The notes: generated by a model not told the origin, from the letters alone. Shown: positions 26,395-35,020, counted from the stretch's first letter. The stretch is DNA of 64,000 bases from Candidatus Baldrarchaeum yapensis (GCA_016840465.1 JAEOSH010000003.1:1-64000), one strand, 5' to 3'. Program-made: numbers and translations.

Positions 26395-27507
26395 TCACTT
26401 CTTATGTGAGCCTCCTCTTATTAAAAGTTGTATGTTCTCCTTAAAGGGTGGCTTCACGAGCCCTTTTTCGGTTATAAACAAAGTTACGTACTCGTGAGGC
26501 GTTACATCGAAAACGGGATTATGCGCCCGTGAGCCAAAGGGCGCTATCCGGACTCGGCGCCATGCTCCCTCATCATCCAATCCCCACACGTAAAATATCT
26601 CATCCTCACTTCTTTCTTCTATTGGTATATTGTCACCGTTGGGACAGTTTAAATCGAATGTTTCGAGAGGAGCTGCAACATAAAAGTTAACGTTATTTGT
26701 TTTTGCAAGTATTGCCAAGGAGTACGTGCCTATCTTATTAGCTACATCGCCATTTGCTGCTATTCTGTCCGCACCAACAAATACGCTTCTTATGAACCCT
26801 TTTCTCATAAAATATCCTGCCGCGCCATCTGATATTATGTAATGTTCTATTCCCTCCATTTCAAGTTCCCATGCAGTCAGTCTCGCGCCCTGGAGCCAAG
26901 GTCTCGTTTCATCGACAAGAACCTTTATTTCTTTACCCTGATAATGCGCCATACGTATGGGCGCCAATGCGGTTCCCCAATCAACAAAAGCCAATGCCCC
27001 AGCATTGCAATGCGTGAGTACAGTATCCCCATCGTTTATGAGTTCGGCTCCAAATTCTCCAATTTTCCTACATATTTCTACACTTTCCTCTGCAATTCTC
27101 TGCGCCTCGTCATACGCGACATCTTTCGCCTCATCTACATTTCCACACTTTCTAACAGCACTCAAGACCCTATTTATATTGTAGAAGAGACTAACGGCTG
27201 TTGGCCTTGATGCGCGGACAACATCTAGCCTATTGTTCAACTCCTTCATGAATTCTTCAAAATTTGAAGTTCTTATCGTATTGGCTGCTTGTGCAACTGC
27301 AAATGCCGCGACAACACCTATCGCACCAGCACCTCTGACTATCATCTCCTTTATCGCGAACGCTGTGGTCTTGTGATCAGGACTTTCGAAAATTTCGAAC
27401 CTGTGGGGAAGTTTCCTCTGATCTATCATTTTAACAACTCTGTTTTCCTCCATCCACACGGTTCTTATTTCCATCTCATTTCCATCGATTTTCACACGCA
27501 CATGCAT
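26395..27507 (-). CDS. mtnA: S-methyl-5-thioribose-1-phosphate isomerase (MtnA family)
   Basis: 370 residues. Diagnostic segments: VRGAGAIGV, RPTAVSLFYNINR, LTHCNAGALA (catalytic Cys), DETRPWLQGARLTAWEL and VGADRIAANGDVANKIGTY (catalytic Asp), and the C-terminal NPVFDVTPHEYVT. This is the aldose-ketose isomerase of methionine salvage, related to eIF2B subunits and to the archaeal ribose-1,5-bisphosphate isomerase of the AMP pathway. The CNAGALA and QGARLTAWEL motifs favour MtnA over the latter. Start ATG 27507, or GTG 27510, within GGGTGATG. A probable C/D guide RNA lies immediately upstream on the same strand. Confidence 0.92.
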   Translation of the reverse strand: MHVRVKIDGNEMEIRTVWMEENRVVKMIDQRKLPHRFEIFESPDHKTTAFAIKEMIVRGAGAIGVVAAFAVAQAANTIRTSNFEEFMKELNNRLDVVRASRPTAVSLFYNINRVLSAVRKCGNVDEAKDVAYDEAQRIAEESVEICRKIGEFGAELINDGDTVLTHCNAGALAFVDWGTALAPIRMAHYQGKEIKVLVDETRPWLQGARLTAWELEMEGIEHYIISDGAAGYFMRKGFIRSVFVGADRIAANGDVANKIGTYSLAILAKTNNVNFYVAAPLETFDLNCPNGDNIPIEERSEDEIFYVWGLDDEGAWRRVRIAPFGSRAHNPVFDVTPHEYVTLFITEKGLVKPPFKENIQLLIRGGSHKK

Positions 27508-27514
27508 CACCCTT

Positions 27515-27582
27515 GTCCCCGCTCAGCTACCCCAGGGTTCTCGTCACCCATCCTTTGAGGTGACTCACATCATCGCGGGGCT
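27515..27582 (-). ncRNA. Probable C/D box sRNA (2'-O-methylation guide)
   Basis: Reading the minus strand, the parts are in canonical order. A terminal stem GCCCCGC (to 27574) pairs with GCGGGG (from 27522). Box C is ATGATGT (27573-27567) and box D' is CTCA (27559-27556). Box C' is GTGACGA (27547-27541) and box D is CTGA (27526-27523). The C-D' spacer is about 7 bases and the C'-D spacer about 14. Total length of about 65 bases fits archaeal sRNAs guiding fibrillarin. The D-guide is complementary to CUACCCCAGGG, which resembles the 23S rRNA segment next to the GGAUAACAGG loop of the peptidyl transferase region, but that target is from memory and not checked. It lies just before mtnA, possibly sharing its transcript. 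Confidence 0.6.
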
Positions 27583-27770
27583 AGTTATTAACTGTGTTAC
27601 ATGGACCTATTAAGGAGAGTGGCAATAACAAATGATATGTTACTAAGGGCGTATGACACGAGCTGGTGAAGTAGAGTTACCCTCAGGTTTACTTTGTAAA
27701 GTTTTGCTTATCGAAGGTTTTATGTTTTCAGAAGGCATGTGTTATCTAGTGCACGCAAAAGGTGTAATTT

Positions 27771-28871
27771 ATGGGTTGGTACCTAAGGAGACGTATATAC
27801 ACATTCTCGGAAGGAAAGGCATTCCACGCAATGATTAATGAAAATACATCTCTAATGGTGATGAAACGATCCTCTAAAACGATTTTCATCCTAAAAAAGG
27901 ATCTCCTCAAGTACAAGTTCGATGTTTTCGCAACCGAAGCCCCTATAGTCAATCTGATGGGGGGAGAAGAGCCCTGGGAAAGCATGATCATAAGTTCAGA
28001 AGTTCTTGAGAAGGAAATATTTCCTATAAGCGATAACCTCGTCGAACTCACAAACCACAAGGGTATCCAACTCAAGTTCATAAGGCTCTGCATAGGCGCG
28101 AATATGAGGGACTTCGTAACAATTGACGAAAGCGACCTCGTTGATCAGGGTGTAAGCCCAACATTAGAGGGTCTTAAAGAATTCTTCGTATCGCATAAAG
28201 ATATGATAGTTGGGCTAACAGTGAGAAGGTACGATGGCAGACAGGGAAACTTAATATTCCTCGAGGCAGAAGCAAAATTTCCAGTGAAGGAAATTTCAAC
28301 ATTCAAGGTGTTAATACTCTCGAGCCTCGCTCAGCGTGGAATATACTCGATGAAGCACCATGTGCCGTTCGGCGTCCACGCCTATGTGATCATCGACTGC
28401 ACAGAGATAACCGGATTAGTGATAAAACTTTTGTCAAAACTCGGAGTTGACTGGAGCACCTTGATATTGAGAAGGTCACAAGCAATAGGCGATTGGATCA
28501 AAGTGGAATGTACACTCAATAAAAATAATTTGAGAAGCTTTCTCCATCGCAAGTACACGAGCCTCACTGATATCGATATAAAGGAAATTGTACGCTTTGC
28601 CACTAAAAACGGGGGATCAATCGAAGCAGCATTAATAATGGCGGAAATAATCAATAGGCAGAGAAGAAGGGAGTATAGTCGCGGAGAGTTGCTGGTAGAC
28701 AGAAGAGTACTCGTGGATATAGCTGCAGCTGCAAGTTTAGCCGCGGATCTCTGCGGAGTTGAAGAAGTAGACACATCAATATGGCAAGTAGATCAAGAAG
28801 AAGTTGAGAGAAGAAAGAAAGAATTCCTAAGAGATTTTGGAAGGCTTCTTGGCCTTGAAGCTGAACAATGA
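27771..28871 (+). CDS. Unknown archaeal protein, 366 residues
   Basis: Not recognised. A mixed alpha/beta N-terminal region (1-200) is followed by two segments with alternating hydrophobic strands (about 150-260: DMIVGLTVRRYDG, AYVIIDCTEITG, LRRSQAIGDWIKVECTL). The C-terminal part is helical and highly charged (QRRREYSRGELLVD, EEVERRKKEFLRDFGRLLG). No signal peptide, membrane helix or P-loop. ATG 27771 has GGTG six bases upstream, and an in-frame stop two codons before it blocks any extension. An overlapping 61-codon reading at 27653-27838 in another frame is probably not a gene. Divergent from the sRNA/mtnA unit. Confidence 0.7.
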   Translation: MGWYLRRRIYTFSEGKAFHAMINENTSLMVMKRSSKTIFILKKDLLKYKFDVFATEAPIVNLMGGEEPWESMIISSEVLEKEIFPISDNLVELTNHKGIQLKFIRLCIGANMRDFVTIDESDLVDQGVSPTLEGLKEFFVSHKDMIVGLTVRRYDGRQGNLIFLEAEAKFPVKEISTFKVLILSSLAQRGIYSMKHHVPFGVHAYVIIDCTEITGLVIKLLSKLGVDWSTLILRRSQAIGDWIKVECTLNKNNLRSFLHRKYTSLTDIDIKEIVRFATKNGGSIEAALIMAEIINRQRRREYSRGELLVDRRVLVDIAAAASLAADLCGVEEVDTSIWQVDQEEVERRKKEFLRDFGRLLGLEAEQ

Positions 28872-28883
28872 CTTCGCCTGTTC

Positions 28884-29150
28884 TCAATAAAGTTTTCTTA
28901 TATCAAACTTTAATTGTATCTCTCTCGCAGCCCTCCTTAGCAAACTCATAATCCTCGAAATCAAAGTCTCGCCGTACCTTGTTAGGAATATCGTAACCTG
29001 ACCCCATTGGGGAAAGAACACAACGACGAATAAGAACTTCTCTCCATTCCCGATGTAAAACTCATATCCGTGCCTTCTGTACTTAAATCCGAGATCTCGC
29101 ACTCCATGTTCGAAGGCGTCCATTATCGATCTCATAAGGTGACTCCTCAT
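28884..29150 (-). CDS. Small basic protein of unknown function
   Basis: 88 residues (75 if ATG 29135, eight bases after GAGGAG, is used). It has an alpha-beta-beta-alpha look: FEHGVRDLGFKYRRHG, then strands YEFYIGNGEKFLFVVVFFP and WGQVTIFLTRY, then a basic helix ending FDIRKLY. No motif is recognised. It begins directly after the stop of the coiled-coil/winged-helix gene upstream, so the two are probably co-translated and may act together. Confidence 0.65.
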   Translation of the reverse strand: MRSHLMRSIMDAFEHGVRDLGFKYRRHGYEFYIGNGEKFLFVVVFFPQWGQVTIFLTRYGETLISRIMSLLRRAAREIQLKFDIRKLY

Positions 29151-29152
29151 CG

Positions 29153-30154
29153 TTAATAAGTAACTTGTTCTCTAATTCTATCCTTCCAATCAGCAAGCTT
29201 TTCTATGAGAGAGTTTATACTTCCATGGCCACTCCTCCAAGCCTTAATTTCACGTCCAATTTCGTATCTTATCCTACCGCCGAAAGTCTTGAGCCTAGAC
29301 TCGAGAATCTCGGATAATACCTCAAGCATCATTGCAATATCCGCTGGATTCTGATTTGTCTGCACAATCTTTGCAATCTCATTCAATATGTCGACAGTTC
29401 TCATGTCCCTCCATTTCTCGCTCAATTCGTTTCGAGATAAGGTGACGGCTGATGGCCTCATAGGAGGCGGAGGGGGCGATGGAGGAGCCATAGGAGGGGT
29501 TTTTGGTTCCTCCATAACTTTAGTTATAGTCGTGGGAGGAGCTACCTGAACTTCTACTCCCTTGGTCATGTATGGTAGAAACACACTACGTCCTTCCACT
29601 TTTACGCATCCCATTGACATTAATTCTTTTAAATGGTCTAAAAGGGAATCTTCATTCAGTTTTAACGACGAAGCAAGTTGATCGATGGACTTTGAACCCT
29701 CAGAGAGTAATAAAAGAACCTTCACTTTGACATTTTCTGAATTTAAAAGCCTCTCCTCTAGGGTCTTTCTCACATTCTTGTCGCCAGTTAGGTATCTCGC
29801 AACCAGCAACATTAACTCCTCGACATCTCCTTTTGCTTTTTCGGAGGGGGCCTCTGAAGAAACAACTTGGCCTCTTTCCGAACCCAATTCAACAACTTCT
29901 GGTATCTTTTCAGAAAGTATCCGTTTAAGACTCGCCTGCATGCGTAATTTTGCAATCTCTCTTTCCAAGCTTTTTACTTTTTCTTCAAGTTTTTCTCTCT
30001 CCTCCTCTAAAAGCTTTATTTTATTATTTGTCTCCTCGAGTCTCTGCTTTAACTTTGAGATCTCTAATTTCTGTTCCTCTATTATCCTATTTTTCTCCTC
30101 TAGTAGACGCTTCACCTTTTGTAAGAGAGAAGCGCTGGTGCTCATCTCAATCAC
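29153..30154 (-). CDS. Coiled-coil protein with winged helix and Pro-rich linker
   Basis: 333 residues in four parts. Residues ~8-75 form a strong heptad coiled coil (ISKLKQRLEETNNKIKLLEE and onward). Residues ~110-200 form a winged-helix-like module with a recognition-type segment SIDQLASSLKLNEDSLLDHL and a short wing. A Pro-rich linker (TPPMAPPSPPPPPMRPS, about 215-235) follows. The C-terminal helical domain (~240-333) contains LSEKWRDMRTVDILNEI. No family is recognised. The start GTG 30154 overlaps the Nudix stop by four bases; ATG 30145 is an alternative. The layout suggests a DNA- or protein-scaffold factor, which is inference. Confidence 0.75.
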   Translation of the reverse strand: MIEMSTSASLLQKVKRLLEEKNRIIEEQKLEISKLKQRLEETNNKIKLLEEEREKLEEKVKSLEREIAKLRMQASLKRILSEKIPEVVELGSERGQVVSSEAPSEKAKGDVEELMLLVARYLTGDKNVRKTLEERLLNSENVKVKVLLLLSEGSKSIDQLASSLKLNEDSLLDHLKELMSMGCVKVEGRSVFLPYMTKGVEVQVAPPTTITKVMEEPKTPPMAPPSPPPPPMRPSAVTLSRNELSEKWRDMRTVDILNEIAKIVQTNQNPADIAMMLEVLSEILESRLKTFGGRIRYEIGREIKAWRSGHGSINSLIEKLADWKDRIREQVTY

Positions 30155-30615
30155 TCACTCCTTAAAAGATGTAGCTTCTTAAATAATTTTTCGCAGGAAC
30201 TTGTCAGGGCGTAATTTCTTAACTCCTTAATATCGACCCATCTTGCATCATCTGCATCTGTGGACGGTGATAATTCCCCACCTTTATAGTCGGCGAGGAA
30301 GTCTATTATGACATAATGATACTTCACGTTGCCATCCTTATCGCGTATAATAACATCTATGGCATCGATAACTTCTCTCGGCTCTATAAAAATTCCCGTT
30401 TCCTCAAATATCTCGCGCCTCACGGCATCCCTTAATGTCTCACCGAGTTCAACAACCCCGCCCGGAACACTCCACTTCCCCTTTCCCGGATCGTATTTCC
30501 TCTTTATCAGTAGGACCTTGTTATCTTTAAACACTACAGCTGCAACGCTCACTATGGGCATTCTCGGGTACTCGCGCCTCTCGGTCATTGGTAGTACCCT
30601 AACAGTAATTTTCAC
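30151..30615 (-). CDS. Nudix hydrolase
   Basis: 154 residues. The Nudix box is complete: GGVVELGETLRDAVRREIFEETGI split as G-x5-E-x7-REIFEETGI, with the metal-binding Glu residues in place. VSAVVF-like strand VSVAAVVFKDNKVLLIKRK and WSVPGG precede it. Such enzymes cleave nucleoside diphosphates linked to another moiety; ADP-ribose or damaged NTPs are the usual substrates in archaea, and the sequence does not decide. First gene of an operon with the coiled-coil/winged-helix protein and the small basic protein. Confidence 0.92.
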   Translation of the reverse strand: MKITVRVLPMTERREYPRMPIVSVAAVVFKDNKVLLIKRKYDPGKGKWSVPGGVVELGETLRDAVRREIFEETGIFIEPREVIDAIDVIIRDKDGNVKYHYVIIDFLADYKGGELSPSTDADDARWVDIKELRNYALTSSCEKLFKKLHLLRSE

Positions 30616-30824
30616 CGTAAACCTACATCTAGAACGCTTTAAAAGTTTAGATGGCGTTCATAACCTACAATCCCCCTCGTTAGTATTGAAATCCCAAAAC
30701 CTCTGATGAAATCTCTACAGAATCGCTGGAGAACGCATAATTAGATGTTGAAAATCACACTAAGACCCACACTTATATGAACATTTGTTACAATCTTATG
30801 TAATTATGTAGTTTGAGGAATCAA

Positions 30825-31322
30825 GTGGGGTGTGTTGAGATATTCAAGGTTACTGTACGTGGAACTGATTTAAAATTCTCAGCGGCGCACTTCCTAATAG
30901 GGGAAAACGTGAAAGAGGGAATACACGGCCACAATTATGAGGTCGAGGTCTCAGTATGGGGGGCATTAAACGCTGATTACATGGTTGTAGATTTTAGGAA
31001 ACTAAGGGATCTCGTTAAAGAGATTTGCAAATCCATCGATCATAAGGTAATAATCCCAAAAAATAATGGCTGTCTGAAAGTAAGTACAAATGGCGATAAG
31101 GTCGAGGTGAGGACAGAAACTTCCACATATGTCTTTCCGAGGGACGACGTGGCGTTTCTCCCAATAGAGGCGAGCACCGCCGAACTTCTTGCAAAATACT
31201 TATGCGACAAAATAATCGAGAATCTGCTGGAACATCATGACAACATCTATGGAGTTGAGGTCAAAATATACGAGCATGCCGGTAGCTGTGCAACATATAC
31301 ACGGAAAATCCGTGGTGAGTAA
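30825..31322 (+). CDS. 6-pyruvoyl-tetrahydropterin synthase / QueD family protein
   Basis: About 165 residues from GTG 30825, which has GAGG six bases upstream; TTG 30813 is in frame. Zinc-binding His residues are visible in FSAAHFL and HGHNYEV, and the family-typical IDHKVII and EASTAELLAKYL segments are present. Family members convert dihydroneopterin triphosphate to tetrahydropterin derivatives; in archaea the role is often 6-carboxytetrahydropterin for archaeosine/queuosine-type deazapurine synthesis or an alternative pterin step. The catalytic Cys region differs from bacterial QueD and I cannot decide the product. It is overlapped by the next gene. ACTTATATG (30770-30778) is the probable TATA box. 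Confidence 0.85.
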   Translation: MGCVEIFKVTVRGTDLKFSAAHFLIGENVKEGIHGHNYEVEVSVWGALNADYMVVDFRKLRDLVKEICKSIDHKVIIPKNNGCLKVSTNGDKVEVRTETSTYVFPRDDVAFLPIEASTAELLAKYLCDKIIENLLEHHDNIYGVEVKIYEHAGSCATYTRKIRGE

Positions 31323-31809
31323 GCTGGGACGTGGAGTTTACACTTTAGTTATCAGGGTTAAACGTCAATTAAGGAAGAAAATAGGAAAATTTGGCGAGTA
31401 TGTATTCCCACCAGGCCTGTACGTCTACATCGGATCTGCAATGGGGGAGGGGTCTACAAGTCTAGAAAACCGGTTAAAAAGACATTTTTCGAGAAATAAG
31501 AGGTTAAAATGGCATATAGACTACTTATTGTGCGATCCGAGCGTTGAACTTGTAGGAGCAATCTATGCGTTATCGGAGCGAAGACTGGAATGCGAATTAT
31601 CAAAAACAATTGCACAACATCCCGCATCGAGAGTTATTGTCAGGGGATTTGGCTCGTCGGATTGTACAAGCGGATGCCCCTCTCATTTGTATAAAATCGA
31701 ATTGGAGATACACGATCTCCTTAAGATGTTATTTAAGTGTTTCACAAGTGTCGATGTAGAGCCTCATTGGATTGGCGCTAAAAACCATAAAACCTTCGTA
31801 AAGGAGTGA
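31312..31809 (+). CDS. DUF123 GIY-YIG-type nuclease-like protein
   Basis: About 165 residues from GTG 31312 (GTG 31315 also possible); a longer reading from 31237 lies inside the pterin synthase gene. GVYTLVIRV and GLYVYIGSAMG form the G(I/L)Y...YIG core. RLKRHFSRNKRLKWHIDYLL supplies the Arg and His residues typical of DUF123, and GFGSSDCTSGCPSHLY has the C-terminal Cys cluster common in archaeal members. These proteins occur alone or fused to endonuclease III and are presumed nucleases, with no established substrate. It overlaps the pterin synthase stop by 11 bases. Confidence 0.85.
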   Translation: MVSKLGRGVYTLVIRVKRQLRKKIGKFGEYVFPPGLYVYIGSAMGEGSTSLENRLKRHFSRNKRLKWHIDYLLCDPSVELVGAIYALSERRLECELSKTIAQHPASRVIVRGFGSSDCTSGCPSHLYKIELEIHDLLKMLFKCFTSVDVEPHWIGAKNHKTFVKE

Positions 31810-31812
31810 AAC

Positions 31813-31823
31813 AAATTTATATC
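31813..31823 (+). promoter_or_regulatory. TATA box of thiolase gene
   Basis: AAATTTATATC predicts a start near 31845, about 30 bases before the TTG start of the thiolase. Confidence 0.5.
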
Positions 31824-31875
31824 ACAAATACGTGTTCATCTCTCTACTCAAGAACTTCAGGATCGGTGCTGGATT

Positions 31876-33033
31876 TTGAATAGGGTTTACATAATAGGCG
31901 TCGGAATGACAAGAGTCGGAAGACATTATGATAAAACGCTAAAGGTCTTAATATCCGATGCGGCTCTTGAAGCACTGAAGGACGCGGGCTTCCCAAAAAT
32001 AGATGCGATTTATTTCTCAAACGCGTACGCGGGAATCGTGGATCATCAGGAAAACATAGCACCTCTCATCGCGGACAGCCTGGGTTGTCACGGGATTCCT
32101 GCGGTGAGAATAGAATGCTCATGTAGTAGTGGAGGAGTTGCAGTTCATGAGGGCTTTAAGGCCATAGCATCCGGAATACACGACGTAGTTCTGGTCATCG
32201 GTGCAGAAAAACTTTCAGATCTCGATCAATGTAGCACGACTAGTACTCTGACATCGAGTGAAGATGTAAGCTACGAAAGCTTCCAAGGTCTCACGATACC
32301 CGGAGCATATGCACTAATGACCCGCCAATACATGCAAACATTCCAAGTATCGGAGGAAGATCTTGCAATATGGCCCGTGCTCATGCATGAACACGCGTAC
32401 CATAATCCCTATGCACAAATAAGGCGTAGAATTACCGTTAGAGACGTAATCGAGAGCAATCCGGTTGCAGACCCGATAAAATTATTAGATTGCTTCTCGG
32501 CCGGTGATGGCGCCGCCGCTATAGTAATGGCAAGTGAAAAAATAGCCAAGGGGGTACGCGACAGGGCAGTTGAAGTAATAGGGATAGGAGCCGCAACTTC
32601 TGCTCTACATATGCATGAGAGGCCGGATCTCACGCGCCTTCAAGGAACCGTGGATGCAGCAAGGCAGGCGTACACGATGGCAAAGTTGACACCTAAGGAC
32701 ATCCAAGTTATAGAGCTACATGATGCATTCACCATCACTGGTATAATCTCCCTCGAAGATCTGGGGATCGTCGGGAAAGGGGAGGGTGTGAAGTTTGTTG
32801 CCGAGGGTATGACATCGAAGGACGGAAAAGTGCCGACAAATTTGAGCGGTGGGCTCAAGGCGCGCGGTCACCCGGTCGGTGCAACTGGGATTTATCAAAC
32901 CGCAGAGGTCGCTCTACAACTCAGGGGAGAATTTCCGGGATTACAAGCACAAAATGACCCAGAGGTGGGTCTCGTACATAATGTTAGCGGAACTGGTGCT
33001 CTCACAACAGTCACCATTTTAAGGAAACAGTAG
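31876..33033 (+). CDS. Thiolase family acetyl-CoA C-acetyltransferase
   Basis: 385 residues, SCP2-thiolase-like group common in archaea. The acylated Cys is in IECSCSSGGVAVH (about residue 83-92). The C-terminal IELHDAFTITG and GGLKARGHPVGATG carry the His and the second active-site motif, and NVSGTGA closes the site. It condenses or cleaves acyl-CoAs; in many archaea it supplies acetoacetyl-CoA for mevalonate synthesis and sits beside HMG-CoA synthase and a zinc-ribbon DUF35 protein. Neither neighbour is present here, so its pathway is open. Start TTG 31876 is the only one giving the conserved N-terminal YIIGVGMTRVG. Confidence 0.92.
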   Translation: MNRVYIIGVGMTRVGRHYDKTLKVLISDAALEALKDAGFPKIDAIYFSNAYAGIVDHQENIAPLIADSLGCHGIPAVRIECSCSSGGVAVHEGFKAIASGIHDVVLVIGAEKLSDLDQCSTTSTLTSSEDVSYESFQGLTIPGAYALMTRQYMQTFQVSEEDLAIWPVLMHEHAYHNPYAQIRRRITVRDVIESNPVADPIKLLDCFSAGDGAAAIVMASEKIAKGVRDRAVEVIGIGAATSALHMHERPDLTRLQGTVDAARQAYTMAKLTPKDIQVIELHDAFTITGIISLEDLGIVGKGEGVKFVAEGMTSKDGKVPTNLSGGLKARGHPVGATGIYQTAEVALQLRGEFPGLQAQNDPEVGLVHNVSGTGALTTVTILRKQ

Positions 33034-33081
33034 AATCACCATACTGATACGAATCACCAACAACACAGCGGAAGTGGTAGG

Positions 33082-33969
33082 TTGTCCGAGGAGAAGTTCT
33101 TACTCTATCTTAGGAAATGGATTGAGCATAACGTCGAACATAACAGAAAACACCTGGAGGAACTCAGAAAACTTCTGCAAAGAGTGAGAGAACATAACCT
33201 CAGAGAAGTGGAAGCGGAGTTGAGCGCAAGTGAGATGTTCATGGAAAAAGTTATTAAAAGCTTGGAAGAGGCGCTAAAGAGGCTAACAAGAGAACGGAGT
33301 GAAGTCGTCACCGCACATGAAGAACAAATGCTCGATCTGGAAGTTGAGATCGATATTCTTGAAATAAACAGAAGACTCGCAGATGAGAATAGACGAATAT
33401 TTGACGAACATGGTATAAAGGTTATAGATGTGAGAGGTGCCATTGGTAGTGGGAAAACATCACTAATAGAGGCAATTATTGATAAGTTGAAGGGGAAATG
33501 TCGAATAGGCGTGATAGCGGGTGATGTGACAACTACAATAGATGCCGATAGAATAAGGCGTCACGGCGTGGACAGTATATGTGTAAATACGGGAAAGGAA
33601 TGCCATTTGGATGCTCTACTGATAAGAAAGGCAATATCTAAAATGAATCTGCCAAATTACGATGTGATATTCATAGAAAACGTTGGAAATCTGATATGTC
33701 CGGCCGATTACCCCCTAGGGGCTCACCTGCACGTTGTTGTGGTCAGCGTGACCGAAGGATCAGATATGATCCTCAAGCACCCTCTGATATTCAAAGATGC
33801 AGATGTGATAGTGATTAATAAGACGGATCTCGCGGAAGAAATGAATGTGGATGTAAATAAACTCGTAAAGGACGCAAGAAGAGCAAACCCCAAGGCGAAA
33901 ATAGTAACTACAAGTGTAAAGACTGGAAGAGGAATAGAGGAATTGATAAAGGCACTTGGCTTGTCTTAA
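33082..33969 (+). CDS. hypB: HypB-type nickel metallochaperone GTPase with coiled-coil N-terminus
   Basis: 295 residues. The C-terminal ~190 residues are a SIMIBI G domain: P-loop RGAIGSGKTSL, AGDVTTTIDADRIR, TGKECHLDA (metal-binding Cys-His), IENVGNLICPADYPLGAH, INKTDL, TSVKTGRG. These identify HypB, which delivers nickel to hydrogenase large subunits together with HypA. The first ~110 residues are instead a charged coiled coil (EHNRKHLEELRKLLQ and onward), without the His-rich stretch of bacterial HypB. No hydrogenase or other hyp gene is in the window. Start TTG 33082. It converges with nadE, overlapping by four bases. Confidence 0.92.
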   Translation: MSEEKFLLYLRKWIEHNVEHNRKHLEELRKLLQRVREHNLREVEAELSASEMFMEKVIKSLEEALKRLTRERSEVVTAHEEQMLDLEVEIDILEINRRLADENRRIFDEHGIKVIDVRGAIGSGKTSLIEAIIDKLKGKCRIGVIAGDVTTTIDADRIRRHGVDSICVNTGKECHLDALLIRKAISKMNLPNYDVIFIENVGNLICPADYPLGAHLHVVVVSVTEGSDMILKHPLIFKDADVIVINKTDLAEEMNVDVNKLVKDARRANPKAKIVTTSVKTGRGIEELIKALGLS

Positions 33970-34781
33970 TCCGATATCTTCGCTATCGGTGGTAACTGCC
34001 GTTTGTGTTCACTGCTCTCAATCATACGTTTTACGTGAAGCACTCGTTCTAACGGTATTGATAGATCTTCCGCAACCTCTTCGGGACTCATGCCTAAATC
34101 GACAAGACCATGCAATATTAGATCTAGTAAATCATACGTTATCCCAAGTTCACCCTCATCGGTCTGTCCCGCCCATAAACCAGCCGTTGGCACCTTCTTT
34201 ATTATTCTCTCCGGTATACCAAGGTACCGCGCCAGCTGCCTCACCTGAGTTTTGTATAGATCGCCTATCGGCAGAAAATCCACTCCCCCGTCTCCATACT
34301 TGGTGAAATATCCGACTAAAAGTTCACTCTTGTTTCCAGTCCCTGCAACAACACCATTTAACCTGTTAGCATGGTAATACAGCGTGATCATACGGATACG
34401 TGCCATGACATTGCCTAATGAGATTCTGTCACTTTCGTCAAAGTGCCCACACTTGGAGAATACCTCCTTAAACGTGTCCACAATGGGAGTTATTTCGATA
34501 ACTTCGAGATCTATCCCAAGCATTTTCGCCACACTGGAGGCATCCTCGTAATCCTCTTTCTTCGTGACATTCGTCGGTAGAAAAAGTGCATGAATTTTTT
34601 CGGGCCCAACCGCTCTGCTACAAAGACACACCACTACCGAACTGTCGATACCACCGCTCATCCCTATAACTATCACTGATGCTCCAGATCTCTCGAAGAT
34701 CTCCTTAATGAATCCTTCTATCCTTTTAGACACCTTCTCGGGGTCTATGCGCAACGACTCCGGCGTAAGTCTTCGCCCCAC
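33966..34781 (-). CDS. nadE: NH3-dependent NAD synthetase
   Basis: 271 residues. ATP pyrophosphatase loop IGMSGGIDSSVV, then VVAGTGNKSELLVGYFTKYGDGG and KVPTAGLWAGQTDEGELG, all diagnostic of NadE. It converts deamido-NAD to NAD with ammonia; the absence of a nitrilase domain indicates free ammonia use. GTG 34781 is preferred over ATG 34808 because a near-perfect Shine-Dalgarno GGAGGTGAT lies seven bases upstream, inside the longer reading. Confidence 0.95.
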   Translation of the reverse strand: MGRRLTPESLRIDPEKVSKRIEGFIKEIFERSGASVIVIGMSGGIDSSVVVCLCSRAVGPEKIHALFLPTNVTKKEDYEDASSVAKMLGIDLEVIEITPIVDTFKEVFSKCGHFDESDRISLGNVMARIRMITLYYHANRLNGVVAGTGNKSELLVGYFTKYGDGGVDFLPIGDLYKTQVRQLARYLGIPERIIKKVPTAGLWAGQTDEGELGITYDLLDLILHGLVDLGMSPEEVAEDLSIPLERVLHVKRMIESSEHKRQLPPIAKISD

Positions 34782-35020
34782 ATTATCACCTCCTCTGAGG
34801 ATTGTCATTTCACACCTTTTAAAATGATACGGAAAAGTTCACATTTTACAGGTTTTTCATTAAACATCTTTCGAAAAATAGCTTAAAATTCGTACATTTT
34901 TCAATTATAATTGAGAATTTCGAACGATTACCGCACACTAATCGGCGGGACAATACAAGCTTCTCACTCAACCTAAAAATTATTAGGTCCGTTGCCGTAA
35001 CCTTAGCCAAAGATGAACCC

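Noticed and set aside
27653-27838. 61-codon plus-strand ORF overlapping the orphan gene start
   Set aside because: No recognisable product. The 366-residue gene has its own Shine-Dalgarno and a stop just before its ATG in frame, so this is neither an extension nor a clear leader peptide.
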